From NCBI GenBank assembly GCA_033398695.1, contig CM065804.1, positions 14,245,001-14,309,000 of the forward strand: a DNA stretch of 64,000 nucleotides, in the 5' to 3' direction. Numbering within the stretch: the stretch's first letter is position 1; every line of letters starts with the position of its first letter. The DNA is from Orobanche coerulescens (Eukaryota; Streptophyta; Magnoliopsida; Lamiales; Orobanchaceae). Below the pieces are notes generated by a model. It was not told where the DNA came from, ran no database searches, and worked only from the letters and a program-made list of their open reading frames with translations. The position numbers and the translations under genes are program-made. Shown here piece after piece: positions 23,010 to 35,975 of the stretch.

Positions 23010-25976
23010 TCTACCAGGCTAAACATCCATAAACAACCAAATGCTTGCCCGACCAGGGTCAAACAATAAAATGATACAGACCGATATGGTCACTTACACG
23101 TGAATACACAGACCGATGAGGTCACACAACCCAATAGATAAAACTGACTTAAATTACATTACCCACACGGGGGTGAAATACAATACAACGGAAGATGAAA
23201 TCAACTCGACAACACAACAAAAATCAAAATAACTCTCGACTCATGATAAGTATCGCACTCGTCATCCTCTTGTGCCAATCCTGTGATGCTCCCCGAACCG
23301 CATGTACCGGATGCAAGCAGACATCCACCCCGATTACTCGGGGGTTAGTAAACTCCTTTGTTTTACTAGTGCAAGAATCAAATCATACGAAATGAAACAA
23401 TCAATTAATAATAGTGATAAAATATAATAAACAAGAAACAAATATTACAGGGAGGATTTCAAAATGGAAGAAAAGCTATGAAGAAATCGAAAATAAGATT
23501 ATTATCTCGGGATTTTAGAATTTCAAAACCTCAAGACCTCAAGTCCTGATTCACAAAAACTTTCGAAAAGCTTAAGGGCCTTAACCCAAAACTTGTTTCA
23601 TAATTCAACAGTTTACAATACCGGAAACATTTCCATAAATCTCTTGGGGCTCGGCCCAACATTCTTTCTTAAAACTTTTCCTTTAAAAACTTTGATTTGA
23701 AAAGTATCATGCTCATGACACCGTGATCCATCACGTGTCTCCATAGGTTCAACAACCCGCACGGACTACATCACGCACAATTAAACAAACATAATCAATT
23801 CCGACACCGTGATCCATCACGTGTCTCCGTAGGTTCAACAACCCACACGGACTATTAACCAAACATAACCAATTCGACACCGTGATCCATCACGTGTCTC
23901 CGTAGGCATAACAACCCGCACGGACTATATCAATAACAACAATCACACACACAGTCGACACCGTAGTCCACCGCCACGTGTCACCGTAAGCCCGTCGAGC
24001 TCACCGGTTGGGCGACCGTGTCCGAAACTCATGGTCCATTGCCATGCGTTATCGTAGGCCTCGTCAGACCAGCACGATTGGACCTCAGTACCTCACTAAG
24101 TTATGATCCCGTAGTCCACTGCCACGAATCCTCGTAGGTCCCGTCGAACCAACACGAGTGAACTTAGCGGTCACACACATATTCACATTCACATTACATA
24201 CAACAATGAGCACAATTAATCAATCACCTTGATCACCACAAAATCGTACATTGCACGCAAATAACACAACCTCGACACTCGCAACAACTATCATCAATCA
24301 ACGACATTTAACCAACATAACACACATTCGGTACACAATACATTGTACAACCAAGTGTACAACCATCCCATATGTACGTCGCATTCCTGCACAAATGGCA
24401 CAACGCCTAACACGTATACTGATATAACACTATTATCACAAAGCCTTCAAATTGCGGGAAAACACAACCAACTCAAACGAAACATATTTACGAAGGCAGG
24501 CAAAGTCATTATACATCTCATACGTAATTACTAGTCGCAAGATACAAGTCGTATAGTAAGATACTTGCCTTAATAACCGCTACCGAACGCTCCGAAGAAC
24601 ACAGTTCGACCGGGAAGCTCGAATCCCAAACAAGGCAACGAATGGAAGGGTTCCGACTCGAGTTCTTCACAAGAATTCGCTCCTAAGTCACAACAATGTC
24701 AATTCAATCACAATTCTACGAAAACGTATGGAACTTCCCAAGTTCTACTCATTGAAGCATTTTACCAGACACCTTGAGGGCATAGTCCAATTCAATCGAT
24801 TATTCAAGGTAATACTCAAATTCGTTTCACAAAACTTCAGGGGTAATGAATGATTTCGAGTATACAACCATGTTCTAACAATAATCTAAACTAAAACGAA
24901 TCAAATCGGCCCAAAACATCAAGAAACCTCAAAAATTCCCAAAACCAAGAGTTTAGGTGTTCTTACCTTCGATCCGGGTGGAATATGATGTTAATCCATG
25001 AATCAAACTTCCAAAACGTGTTGTTCTATGATTCTCTTACTCAAATCCATCCATTTATGCTGAAGAAATCGCGAAGGAACGAAGGAAAAATGAGAAATGG
25101 CCGGATAACTCAGTCCAGGCCATTAAATAGGCTGATCTGCACTGTGTGCCGCGGCACAGGACAAGTGTGCCGCGGCCCAGGGCCACCAAAAACGCCCAGG
25201 AATCAGCTTAGTGCCGCGGCACAGCCTGAGTGTGCCGCGGCACAGCCTGAGTGTGCCGCGGCACACGGTACAGCCCCTGCAACACCAAAAAGGCACACCG
25301 TGCAGTCTTGGCTATTTCGACCATAACTCCTTCGTCTGGACTCCGATTGACTCACCGTTTGAACCATTGGAAAGCAAACTTGATGCTCTATAATGTTGAA
25401 AAGATTCAGAATTTTTGAAGTTTCCAAGAATTTATGGTGATTTTTACAAAGCCGAACTCATACTTAGAAAAGTCGTTTAGTAATCCTGAACTCAACAAAA
25501 CGACACCGAAACCCGAACCTGAATACGAACCGAAGATACGGTTACGAAGTACTCACAAAGACGAATCTAAGAGCTAGTAGAACACACGATTACGACCACC
25601 CGAAGGCTCGAAATTCGACAACGGAAGGTAATTACCCCAAACTTTGGGAAATTACGAAAATGGCCCAAATGCCCGAAAATCACCATGCGACAACGAATAA
25701 TCAAACCGAAGCTCACAACACGTATAACAACGCTAAATGAACTTACGAAAAACCCCAAACGATAGTTTCGAATGATATTCGCAAGAACCGAACTCAAGCG
25801 CGGAAAAGTCGCTAAAAAGCACGAAACTCAACAAAGCAGCACCGAAACGAACTCGGATGACAAAAAGTGCATAATTAAATATTCTCCGAATGACGAAACG
25901 GTCAAAAGCGAGTTTTCGAAACGGACCTCCGCCGAAAAATGAAAATTACCGGAAATCCGAAATTGCGGATATTACA
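23010..25976 (-). repeat. F1-2 3' LTR (LTR C)
   Basis: It is the counterpart of LTR A and starts at the same TCTACCAGG point. The stretch 23160-23520 is the most altered, with many small losses. Palindromes and the TATA box are at 25123-25266, with one extra GTGCCGCGGCAC unit compared with LTR B. Confidence 0.88.
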
Positions 25977-26439
25977 TTCTACCCTCCTTAAAAGAAGTTT
26001 CGTCCCGAAACTTAAAATAAGTAGGGAGAAGCAATATCCCAACAGGAAACCTCAACGAGATACACAAGAACACATAACTTTCGCCCATTGGCGAAACTTT
26101 ACAAGCAATGCGAAAGAATATACAGCGTGGAAACACGCCCCACGACGACCATAACAAAGCCACCGGCAATGATTCAAAACAATAACAATCAATTAACGAC
26201 GCATCACATACCACATCATATGCACACATTTAATCAAGGAAACATACGCGACAACAAGTCGCACCCGACTAAAACGGCTATGCGACAGAAACAAATAGAG
26301 TATTACGATAGAAATCATTCCGATTCTCATCAACAAGAAAATGTCTGACGTCAAAACACAAACAATTCAAGATAACAGAAAACGAGAATACCGGATATTA
26401 CATTCTATCCTATTAAAATTAAGTTTCGTCCCGAAACTT
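25977..26439 (-). promoter_or_regulatory. F1-2 doubled hairpin and polypurine tract
   Basis: The hairpin copies are at 25995-26013 and 26421-26439, the same as in F1-1. Sequence between them is non-coding and nearly identical to 9986-10372. Confidence 0.7.
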
Positions 26440-26541
26440 AAAATAAAACATCATGATAGAATAGAAACAAAACCAAAAAGTTCACGCAACAAATATCAAT
26501 CTCTACCCGAATTACAGCACAAAGTACGATACACAACTACA

Positions 26542-27639
26542 TCACTGGACACCACCGGGCCCTCCCCGAGTAGGAATGAAAACCCGATTCCCGAACATCC
26601 TGGCAACGGTCTCACAATGCACCTCTTGGTGCCCCAGTTGGCCGCACTTAAAACAATTAACCGGTGGCGAACGACAATTCTGTCTCGCATGGCCTACATG
26701 ACTGATTAAGCGAGTCTTCACACCGATCGTCTTATTCGCCTGCAGGGTAAGGTTCTTATCTTGGTCAACCGAACGAGGAGTGCTCCCGGAAGGAAAGCTG
26801 CGAAGCAACGGGTTCACGGATCTCACTCCTCGGCCTCTTGAAAAATTCCTCGAGGTCTTGTCTCTTACTCTCTGAACCAGATTCCGTCACGAAACGGCCA
26901 TCTCAATGGCTAAAGCTCGGTCCTGATATTCCTTCAGGGTGGTACACATGAGCGGAGCCATACTCTCACGGATATGGGGTTTCATGCGCATATTGAAGTA
27001 TCGGACCTTGTCCGCTTCACTTCTCACTTGATCACGAACATAAGCCAACTGTCGATTATAATCGACTATCGCCTGGGATATTGACACATCCTGGGGCGTA
27101 GCCGAGAAAAATTCAACGATTCTGCGTTCACGAACAGGCAACGGGCAATACTCTGCCTCCATGGCGGTCTTAAACTCAGCCCATGTAGGTGTACGATCTG
27201 CAGGCACTACAGCGTGCCACCAGTCTGCAGCTTCTTTGTCGAGTAGGTACTGAGCAATGGGTACCCTCCTATCATCCGGACAAGCTACTGGATCAAATAT
27301 TCTGTCCAATTGGAAGAGCCAGTTTTCCCAACCTAAAAAGTCAGACGAACCCACAAAACGGGGCGGCTGCATCTTCATCACATCTCGTAACCACTTACTA
27401 GTTCCGTTATCCCTATTTGGGTTCTCATCCCGACGTACGGCCTGATTCATCTGCACTAACTGATCAACCACCTGACGAAGGATGATGGCGACGCCAACGT
27501 CAACATTAATGCTAGTCGAATATCCCTGATCTGCACTGAGCTGATTGGTACTCGGCAAGGAGGGAGTCGCCCTCTCCTGCTCCCGATTACGACCACGACC
27601 ACAACCATGACCACGGCCTCGACCTCGACCCCTTAGCAT
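26542..27639 (-). pseudogene. gag: F1-2 gag, knuckle region frameshifted
   Basis: From the start at 27639 (MLRGRGRGRGHG) the frame is open to 26887 and covers the Arg/Gly-rich N-terminus and the full gag core: WENWLFQLDRIFDPVACPDD, YLLDKEAADWWHAVVPADR and FNMRMKPHIRESMAPLM. The frame then breaks. The rest lies in 26826-26542, where the second knuckle CFKCGQLGHQEVHC is intact but the first has lost its leading Cys pair. Copy 1 shows the opposite pattern: N-terminus broken, knuckles intact. Together they imply that the gag was intact at the time of duplication or that the breaks are sequence errors. Confidence 0.85.
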
Positions 27640-28909
27640 ACTGAACGGACATCCAATCAGAATAACAAGATAAAACAAACCTCAGATGATCGACATAAGC
27701 CCAAAATCAGCAGCACAATGCAATATTCACACGTTCACATTGACACAGATGAATGACCTATACCTCAGCATACACGGTTAAAACATTAAGCATACCATTG
27801 TGGTCCAACACCGGTAATATTTAAAAAAAAAACAAGTTTATCGAGGTATTTGTTCGAATGATAATAAAAAAAAATTCGCGAGTTCGAAAGATTTTGCTGG
27901 GGTGAAATTTTGAAAGTACTTTGTTTAATACCTCGGTCATTGAAGTGGGGGACGATACCTAACAACGTATCCCGCCACTTGGGCATACAACCCAGATTTT
28001 CTGACGAGAATAATAATATAGCAACTCACTGCACGATTTAACCTCAATACATAAACACATAACGTTCTAAATTACGGAAGCCAAAGTTGTTTTGCAAAAC
28101 AGAAATTTTCCAAAATCCTTTAGTTCATAAGCAAAATGACGGTAATATTTTACAATGTCCGAAGTATTTTAAAACACATTTTTCAAATACCGTCTGATTG
28201 TGTCATTTGAAAATACACGGCCCATTTGTCAAAATTTAACAAATTTTAAAAATCCATATAAACCATGGTTTGACCGCACCACCAAAATATTTTCCAAAAA
28301 TCGATTTCTACAAAATTCTCAAACTGTAAAGTCCTTCAGGAAACATTCACAAACTTACCCATAGCGGACAAAAATTACAACATTCCAAAAACAGTCGAAT
28401 TTAAAACCACATACTCAAATGGCAACCAGGGTCGCCAATTCAATCAAATGCATCTCGTGGTATCAAGTTTAAACACACAGCAAAATCATTCATCGGAGTT
28501 TCTCACAAACTCTACCGTTGGTACCTTCACAGAACCCATCAAGGTTTACAACCTTCACACCATACCACCCCACGCGGTGGTTCAAAAGTAAAACAACAAT
28601 ACGCTCAGCTATACTCATACCATGCGCCACAAGTATTAAACACGACTACATCACACAATGCTGTGTAAAGAAAATCATGCACCGCAATCAACTCACTAAG
28701 ATAAAATCGAGATACACAGGTATTACGCATAAAGGAGGAGACTTACATCCACAGGTCGCACGGAGGTGACAGTCGCCCACGATACTAATCTCGTCCGACA
28801 ACATAACCGACACGTTGTGACCACGCACAACTCAACTTGTCACCTGACGACTCGAACGACAAGACAACACATTACTCGACAAAACATGACTTGAAACGAC
28901 CCGACAGCC
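27640..28909 (-). other. F1-2 leader
   Basis: Non-coding leader matching 11610-12860. It contains short poly-A runs where the copies differ in length. No gene is visible. Confidence 0.6.
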
Positions 28910-28940
28910 TAGGTTTCCGCAAACCTAAGCTCTGATACCA
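28910..28940 (-). promoter_or_regulatory. F1-2 primer-binding site with hairpin
   Basis: CTCTGATACCA (28930-28940) on the plus strand is the complement of the minus-strand primer site for initiator Met-tRNA. The hairpin TAGGTTT/AAACCTA is at 28910-28927. Confidence 0.8.
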
Positions 28941-28944
28941 TAAT

Positions 28945-31900
28945 TGTAACATCCCCAAAACCGTATGGGAATATTACACGCCGTAGACCCTTTCCACAAG
29001 GATCTACCAGGCTAAACATCCATAAACAACCAAATGCTTGCCCGACCAGGGTCAAACAATAAAATGATACAGACCGATATGGTCACTTACACGTGAATAC
29101 ACAGACCGATGAGGTCACACAACCCAATCGATAAAACTGACTTAAATAACATTACCCACACACGGGTGAAATACAATACAATGGAAGACCGAAATCAACT
29201 CGACAACACAACAAAAATCAAAATAACTCTCGACTCATGATAAGTATCGCGGCTCGTCATCCTCTTGTGCCAATCCTGTGTTGCTCCCGAATCTGCATGT
29301 ACCGGACGCAAAGCAGACATCCACCCCGATTACTCGGGGGTTAGTAAACTCCACTGTTTTACTAGTGCAAGTATCAAATCATACGAAATGTAACAAGCAA
29401 TTAATAATCGTGATCAAATATAATAATCAAGTATCAAATATTCCCGGGAGGTTTTCACAAGAGAAGATAAGCTATGAAGCATTCGAAAATAAGATTATTA
29501 TCTCGGGGATTTTTAGAATTTCAAAACCTCAAGACCTCAAGTCCTGATTCACAAAACCTTTCGAAAAGCTTAAGGGCCTTAACCCAAAACTTGTTTCATA
29601 ATTCAACAGTTTACAATACCGGAAACATTTCCATAAATCTCGTGGGGCTCGGCCCAACATTCTTTCTTAAAACTTTTCCTTTAAAAACTTTGATTTGAAA
29701 AGTATCATGCTCATGACACCGTGATCCACTGTCACGTGTCTCCGTAGGTTCAACAACCCGCACGGACTACATCACGCACAATTAAACAAACATAATCAAT
29801 TCCGACACCGTGATCCACTGTCACGTGTCTCCGTAGGTTCAACAACCCACACGGACTATTAACCAAACATAACCAATTCTGACACCGTGATCCACTGTCA
29901 CGTGTCTTCGTAGGCATAACAACCCGCACGGACTATATCAATCACAACAATCACACACACAGTCCTGACACCGTAGTCCACTGCCACGTGTCACCGTAAG
30001 CCCCGTCGAGCTCACCCGGTTGGACGCACTGTGTCCGAAACTCATGGTCCACTGCCATGCGTTATCGTAGGCCTCGTCAGACCAGCACGATTGGACCTCA
30101 GTACCTCACTAAGTTCTGATCCCATAGTCCACTGCCACGAATCCTCGTAGGTCCCGTCGAACCAACACGAGTGAACTTAGCGGTCACACACATATTCACA
30201 TTCACATTACATACAACAATGAGCACAATTAATCAATCACCTTGATCACCACAAAATCGTACATTGCACGCAAATAACACAACCTCGACACTCGCAACAA
30301 CTATCATCAATCAACGACATTTAACCAACATAACACACATTCGGTACACAATACATTGTACAACCAAGTGTACAACCATCCCATATGTACGTCCCATTCC
30401 TGCACAAATGGCACAACGCCTAACACGTATACTGATATAACACTATTATCACAAAGCCTTCAAATTGCGGGAAAACACAACCAACTCAAACGGAACATAT
30501 TTACGAAGGCAGGCAAAGTCATTATACATCTCATACGTAATTACTAGTCGCAAGATACAAGTCGTATAGTAAGATACTTGCCTTAATAACCGCTACCGAA
30601 CGCTTCGAAGAACACAGTTCGACCGGGAAGCTCGAACCCCAAAGAAGGCAACGAACGGAAGGGTTCCGACTCGAGTTCTTCACAAGAATTCGCTCCTAAG
30701 TCACAACAATGTCAATTCAATCACAATTCTACGAAAACGTATGGAACTTCCCAAGTTCTACTCATTGAAGCATTTTACCGGACACCTTGAGGGCATAGTC
30801 CAATTCAATCGATTATTCAAGGTAATACTCAAATTCGTTTCACAAAACTTCAGGGGTAATGAATGATTTCGAGTATACAACCATGTTCTAACAATAATCT
30901 AAACTAAAACGAATCAAATCGGCCCAAAACATCAAGAAACCTCAAAAATTCCCAAAACCAAGAGTTTAGGTGTTCTTACCTTCGATCTGGGTGGAATATG
31001 ATGTTAATCCATGAATCAAACTTCCAAAACGTGTTGTTCTATGATTCTCTTACTCAAATCCATCCATTTATGCTGAAGAAATCGCGAAGGAACGAAGGAA
31101 AAATGAGAAATGGCGGATATCTCGGTCAGGAGCCATTAAATAGGTGATCGCGCTTTGTGTGCCACGGCCTGAGACAAGTGTGCCGCGGCCAGGCCACCAA
31201 ACGCCAGGAATCAGCTTAGTGCCGCGTCACGGCTGAGTGTGCCGCGGCTGCAGTCTGACCTGCTGACACCAAAAAGGCACACCGTGCAGTCTTGGCTATT
31301 TCGACCATAACTCCTTCGTATGGACTCCGATTGACTCACCGTTTGAACCATTGGAAAGCTAACTTGATGATCTATAATGTTGCAAAGATTCAGAATTTTT
31401 GAAGTTTCCAAGAATTTATGGTGATTTTTACAAAGCCGAACTCATACTTAGAAAAGTCGTTTAGTAATCCTGAACTCAACAAAACGACACCGAAACCCAA
31501 ACCTGAATACGAACCGAAGATACGGTTACGAAGTACTCACAAAGACGAATCTAAGAGCTAGTAGAACACACGATTACGACCACCCGAAGGCTCGAAATTC
31601 GACAACGGAAGGTAATTACCCCAAACTTTGAGAAATTACGAAAATGGCCCAAATGCCCGAAAATCACCATGCGACAACGAATAATCAAACCGAAGCTCAC
31701 AACACGTATAACAACGTTAAATGAACTTACGAAAAACCCCAAACGATAGTTTCGAACGATATTCGCAAGAACCGAACTCAAGCGCAGAAAAATCGCTAAA
31801 AAGCACGGAACTCAACAAAGCAGCACCGAAACGAACTCGGATGACAAAAAGTGCAGAATTAAATATTCTCCGAATGACGAAACGGTGAAAAGAGAGTTTT

Positions 31901-31960
31901 CGAAACGGACCTCCGCCGAAAAATGAAAATTACCGGAAATCCGAAATTGCGGATATTACA
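28945..31960 (-). repeat. F1-2 5' LTR (LTR D)
   Basis: Complete LTR of 3016 bp, counterpart of LTR B. The following DNA (TCACCGCC) is the same as after LTR B. Confidence 0.9.
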
Positions 31961-32899
31961 TCACCGCCTTTTCTTCTGCCCTCATATGGGTTAATGGGAT
32001 GGATCTTATGGCTCCTCCTCTTTTTTTTTATGGCTCCTCCTCTCTCTTATTTATAATGTTTTGGCCGCCTTTTTTTTCTTTTCTTGTAGGACTCTCTTCT
32101 TTTCGGCCACTAAAATTTGTGACCTTTTCCTTTAGATTAGGACTCTCTTTTCGGTTCTTTGCGGTCGGAGTGGGACTCTTCTCCGATTGGAGGATTTTAT
32201 TTATTTCTTACCGCAAAAAAATAATATAAAAGCACGAAACCAATAAAAATCACTTGGTGAAGTAAATTAACTTCATATATAAATAGGTAGAAAATTATCA
32301 ATTTGTGCTAAAATAAAGATAATATAATTATGCATTTAGAACATAGAATTATATAATATATTATATCGATCATGTTTCATGACATTAGAAATCATAGGAA
32401 TAAACTACTCAACTCACAATCTGGAGTTAGTGGTAGTAGTTTTCGCATTAAAAATTTGATGTCATTGCTTATATGGAGTTTCATACCAAATTTCCACGGA
32501 TCGTAAAAGTTTGAAGTATATTTTCTCCGAGAAGTTGAATATGAGAGAGAGAAGATGGTTAGAGCTGATTAAAGACTACGATCCAGAGATACTTTACCAT
32601 CATGGTAAAGCAAACATAGTGTGAAATGTGTTGAGTGGTAATCCAGTATATGTTCAGACGTTAGAGATGCTTATAGTACAACCGAGTCTCCTGCATGACC
32701 TGGTGAGATAAGGGTCGAAGTTTCCATTCAAAGGGTTCAAGAAGATATGTCTATGGTTGAGATCACTACTTCCTCAACCGAGATTTTTCAAAGTAGACAA
32801 AATGAGGATACGATTATGGGCAGATTGAGCGAGCTCTATGAAGCTCCCTTTTGTTCACTTGTTTGAAGGGTGAGTCCCAACTAACTCATCTGTCGGTTT
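31961..32899 (+). other. Remnant DNA between F1 and F2, copy 2
   Basis: Same as 15903-16845, with the gypsy RNase H-integrase relic at 32387-32851 carrying the same stops. Nothing else is recognisable. Confidence 0.7.
32387..32851 (+). pseudogene. Decayed RNase H-integrase fragment, copy 2
   Basis: It is nearly identical to 16334-16795. The counterparts of the E1 segments from about 2870 to 3330 can be followed through several stop codons. Shared damage in the two copies shows that the decay came before the duplication. Confidence 0.8.
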
Positions 32900-33045
32900 T
32901 GTAACACCCCCAGAATCAAACCGGGAATATTACATGCCGCAGACCCTCTCCGTGAGGATCCACTAGGCTAGACATCGAAACCACACAATAAAATTACATA
33001 CCAACATGATAAAATACCAAATCCGTAGACCAACTTGGTCATTCG

Positions 33046-35011
33046 TGTTAGGAGTATGCCCTCGAATGCCACTCAGAGGTTGTTGAGAGAGGGCATTGTA
33101 CTTGTAATTATGTAAACCATTTATATAAGGCAAATGAATGTTTCTTATTTACTGGTAGTTACTGGCATTCCTAACTCGTAAATAAACATATAGAAACTAG
33201 TCCGTGTATTTGAGAGCAAAACGTTCCACTCCTTATTGGATAAGGGGGTCGGCACTGGAAAGATTATAGCTCAAATACTTAATCGTTCGCAAGTCGATGA
33301 AACTTGATTGGGCGTTAAGTTTATGTGAAGACTTATATGACGTGTTCTTTGACATGGAGAGTGCCTGTCGAACACTAATGGTTAGTGGGAGCACACGTTA
33401 TAGGTATGCTGATTAGATTAGTATACTCGAACCGACTCACCCTCGATTCGTCACATGGATTTCACTCCGGGACAGTCAATGACGGAATCGAAAGGTTGTG
33501 ATAGGTATTCGTGAACCTTCGACTTGAGGATTTAGTAGGGATGTGCTTGTGACGTCAAGATTTTCATTAGAGTAGTTCGACCCTGTAAACCGGAAGGCGG
33601 GGGTCAACCTCGACGTGCATTTTGACGGGCAAGTAGCAGGTCCTACTGAATACCAAGATAGAATTCTTTCTCCCGTTAGTGAGCGGGTTATATGTCCTAT
33701 GCGGTTATTGGCAGATGAGATCATAAGTCTTTGGCCAAAGCATTGGAGCTAGTTGTATTAGATACACGAGCTCGATGATCTCGATTTGCATTAATGCATG
33801 CATAGCGTCAAGTATGAGATAGGGTTTGGTAGCCGTGACCCTATAACTTGATCGGGACATTTGAAAGAAGGGTTTATACGTATCTTGGTATTCACGATGA
33901 GAATGGTTCTTGAATGATCCCAATCATTCGTTCTCGGTTAAGTGCAGTGTAGGCCACCAGTGGCTAGGTGGTGCTACTACTCTTTAGTTCCTCCCATTCT
34001 TGATGAAACGGACCTACCGAGTCGCGCATTAGGATTGACGGAATGAATCAAGCTAATTCTCTCATTATGAATATTAGATATTGGATATCTAAATTTAGGA
34101 CATTAGATGTCTAAATCAATTTATTGGATAAATTGATTTACGGCTAATGAATTAAATATATCATTTGGGTGATTAATTTAATTCATGGATATAATTATTT
34201 CTTGGAGAAATTAATTATGTTATAATGTATTTGATATGTTTAATTAATTGGATTAATTAATCGATATAAATACATCGATACGGAATCGGAGTTTATCTGT
34301 TTGGACTCGAGGGAGTCCGAAACTAACCGAACTCGTCCTATTTCTTCATCATAGCCGCCCCCCTTCCCCACACCTTGACAAGACTTTGATTTTTAAATCA
34401 ATTGGAATCTTGATTAGGTGTTTAATGAATAGATATTTGATATCTTTTTCAAGGTGGGGTTAAACATGAGTTGTTCTCATGTGGAAAGGAATTGAATAAG
34501 AAGAGAAGACTTGTCACTCTCTTAAAATGAATTAAGCCATCCGTGAGATACATTGAGAGAGAGAGAAAGTGAGACTTTGAGTTCAAACACTTATCTTCAT
34601 CTTCTTCTTCAATTTGTTCTTGGTGATTCTTGGAGAAAAATCAAGAAATAAATGAGAGTTGTGAGTTATACACTTAGAGTGTGATAATCTCATATTGGAA
34701 GCTTCATCACTTAGCTCTAGCCGTATCCTCGGAGGATAGCAAGGTGATCGTCGTTCCGGTCGTTTCTCCGGCGCGTGGCAAGTAGAGACGCGGTACTTTC
34801 GGCGTTGGATCATTCAAGAGCTTGGGGAATAGCTCAAGAGAAGGTTACCATTTAATCAATGGACTTCGAGGGTTAGTTTCTTACGACTCTTGCTTTTCGT
34901 TTATATATTCGTATATACGTAGCTCGATCGATCCTCGTAGGGATTCGGATCGAATTAATTTTTGTTTTACCGCTTCCGCTGGGCCTTCGTTTTAGGCACC
35001 GAATCCCAACA
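33046..35011 (+). mobile_element. Copia solo LTR with 5-bp target duplication
   Basis: The LTR (TGTTAGG...CCCAACA) is flanked by ATTCG on both sides (33041-33045 and 35012-35016). No copia interior is present. The right F2 LTR keeps the unoccupied site at 40727-40731 with ATTCG only once. This is a clear solo LTR, the usual product of LTR-LTR recombination. Confidence 0.92.
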
Positions 35012-35253
35012 ATTCGTCACTAACATATAAGTCAAAAATACACATTTCTATCTCGACTCATACCCATGCAAGGGTAAAATACACTCACAAACGAAAAGTA
35101 CGACAGCGGAAAAGACCATACACAAACTCCGACTAACTGCATCCAAAACTGGCCTTCATGTGATTAGTATCATACGCCTTCCATCATCCTTCGCACCGAT
35201 CCTGTGTTTTGCTCCCAAACCTGCATGTACCTGGATGCAAAAACAGACATTCA

Positions 35254-35296
35254 CCCCCGAATACTCGGGGGTTAGCAAAACTCCACTGTTTTGCTA
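35254..35296 (-). other. Hairpin pair H1/H2 in F2 LTR
   Basis: H1 has arms TAGCAAAAC / GTTTTGCTA around TCCACT. H2 has arms CCCCCGA / TCGGGGG. Compared with F1, one stem pair of H1 changed from T-A to C-G on both sides. Confidence 0.65.
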
Positions 35297-35549
35297 GTAC
35301 AAGTATAAAGTGCAAATACGAGCCATACATAACACATTCCGAGAATACAACAAAAGACTTCCCGAGATATTTTGATTTAAAAATAGTTTAAGTTTTGAAA
35401 GTAAAACGAAACAAGTAAGCACTTTGTAAACACTTCCAAATCTCAGGAGTTTTGAAAACATTTGTGATTGAAACGTTCTAATTCCTCAAAAGCCACTTAG
35501 GGTCACCGCCCCAAAGTTCATTTTCCAGAATGCAATCCATTAACAAAAC

Positions 35550-35975
35550 ATGGGGGTTCACGACCCAACCATTCCGGTCACAAAACTCGGGGTCCACGAC
35601 CCAACCATTCCAGTCACAAAACACAGGGTCCACGACCCGATCATCAACTTCAATTTACTACCAAAGACATATTACACATAATACATTATTCTTATGCCAT
35701 TCTAGCAAAACACCACGACTCAATATATAATTTCTCTCGACCCCGAGCCCCAAGCATTGTGATACTCCGGACATATCACAATTAATCATCAGTACAAACA
35801 TTCTAGCAATTCTCGCGACCCGGTCCGGCCCTCAAGCCACCAAGCCCCTGTGCGCCCCGTCGAGCGACCCCAAGTGAGAATGCCCACTCGAAAGTAACTC
35901 TCGTGACCCGGTCCAGCCGCTAAGCCACCAGGTCCCCGTGTGACCCCATCGAGTCCACCCCGAGTGAGAGTACCC
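35550..35975 (-). repeat. Two tandem arrays in F2 LTR
   Basis: Three units of about 38 bp with CACGACCCAACCATTCC (35550-35645) are followed by two units of about 90 bp with GACCCGGTCC and AAGCCACCA (35815-35975). The same arrays are in the right LTR at about 46455-46550 and 46715-46880. Confidence 0.8.

Larger units (their letters stand above)
23010..31960 (-). mobile_element. F1 copy 2: gypsy element with gag only
   Basis: This is the duplicate of the element at 6995-15902, with the same truncated outer 3' LTR end, the same inverted fusion to the E1 LTR, and the same pol-less interior. From right to left: 5' LTR 31960-28945, primer site 28940-28930, leader, gag 27639-26542, doubled polypurine tract and 3' LTR 25976-23010. 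Confidence 0.9.
22160..35011. repeat. Large duplicated block, copy 2
   Basis: Same content and order as 6141-18960: E1 LTR tail (22160-23009), F1 element (23010-31960), pol relic (31961-32899), F2 LTR start (32900-33045) and copia LTR (33046-35011). Small differences between the copies are frequent and cluster at CAG/CTG positions. Copy 2 keeps 5 bp of target duplication after the copia LTR and continues into the rest of F2. Confidence 0.9.
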
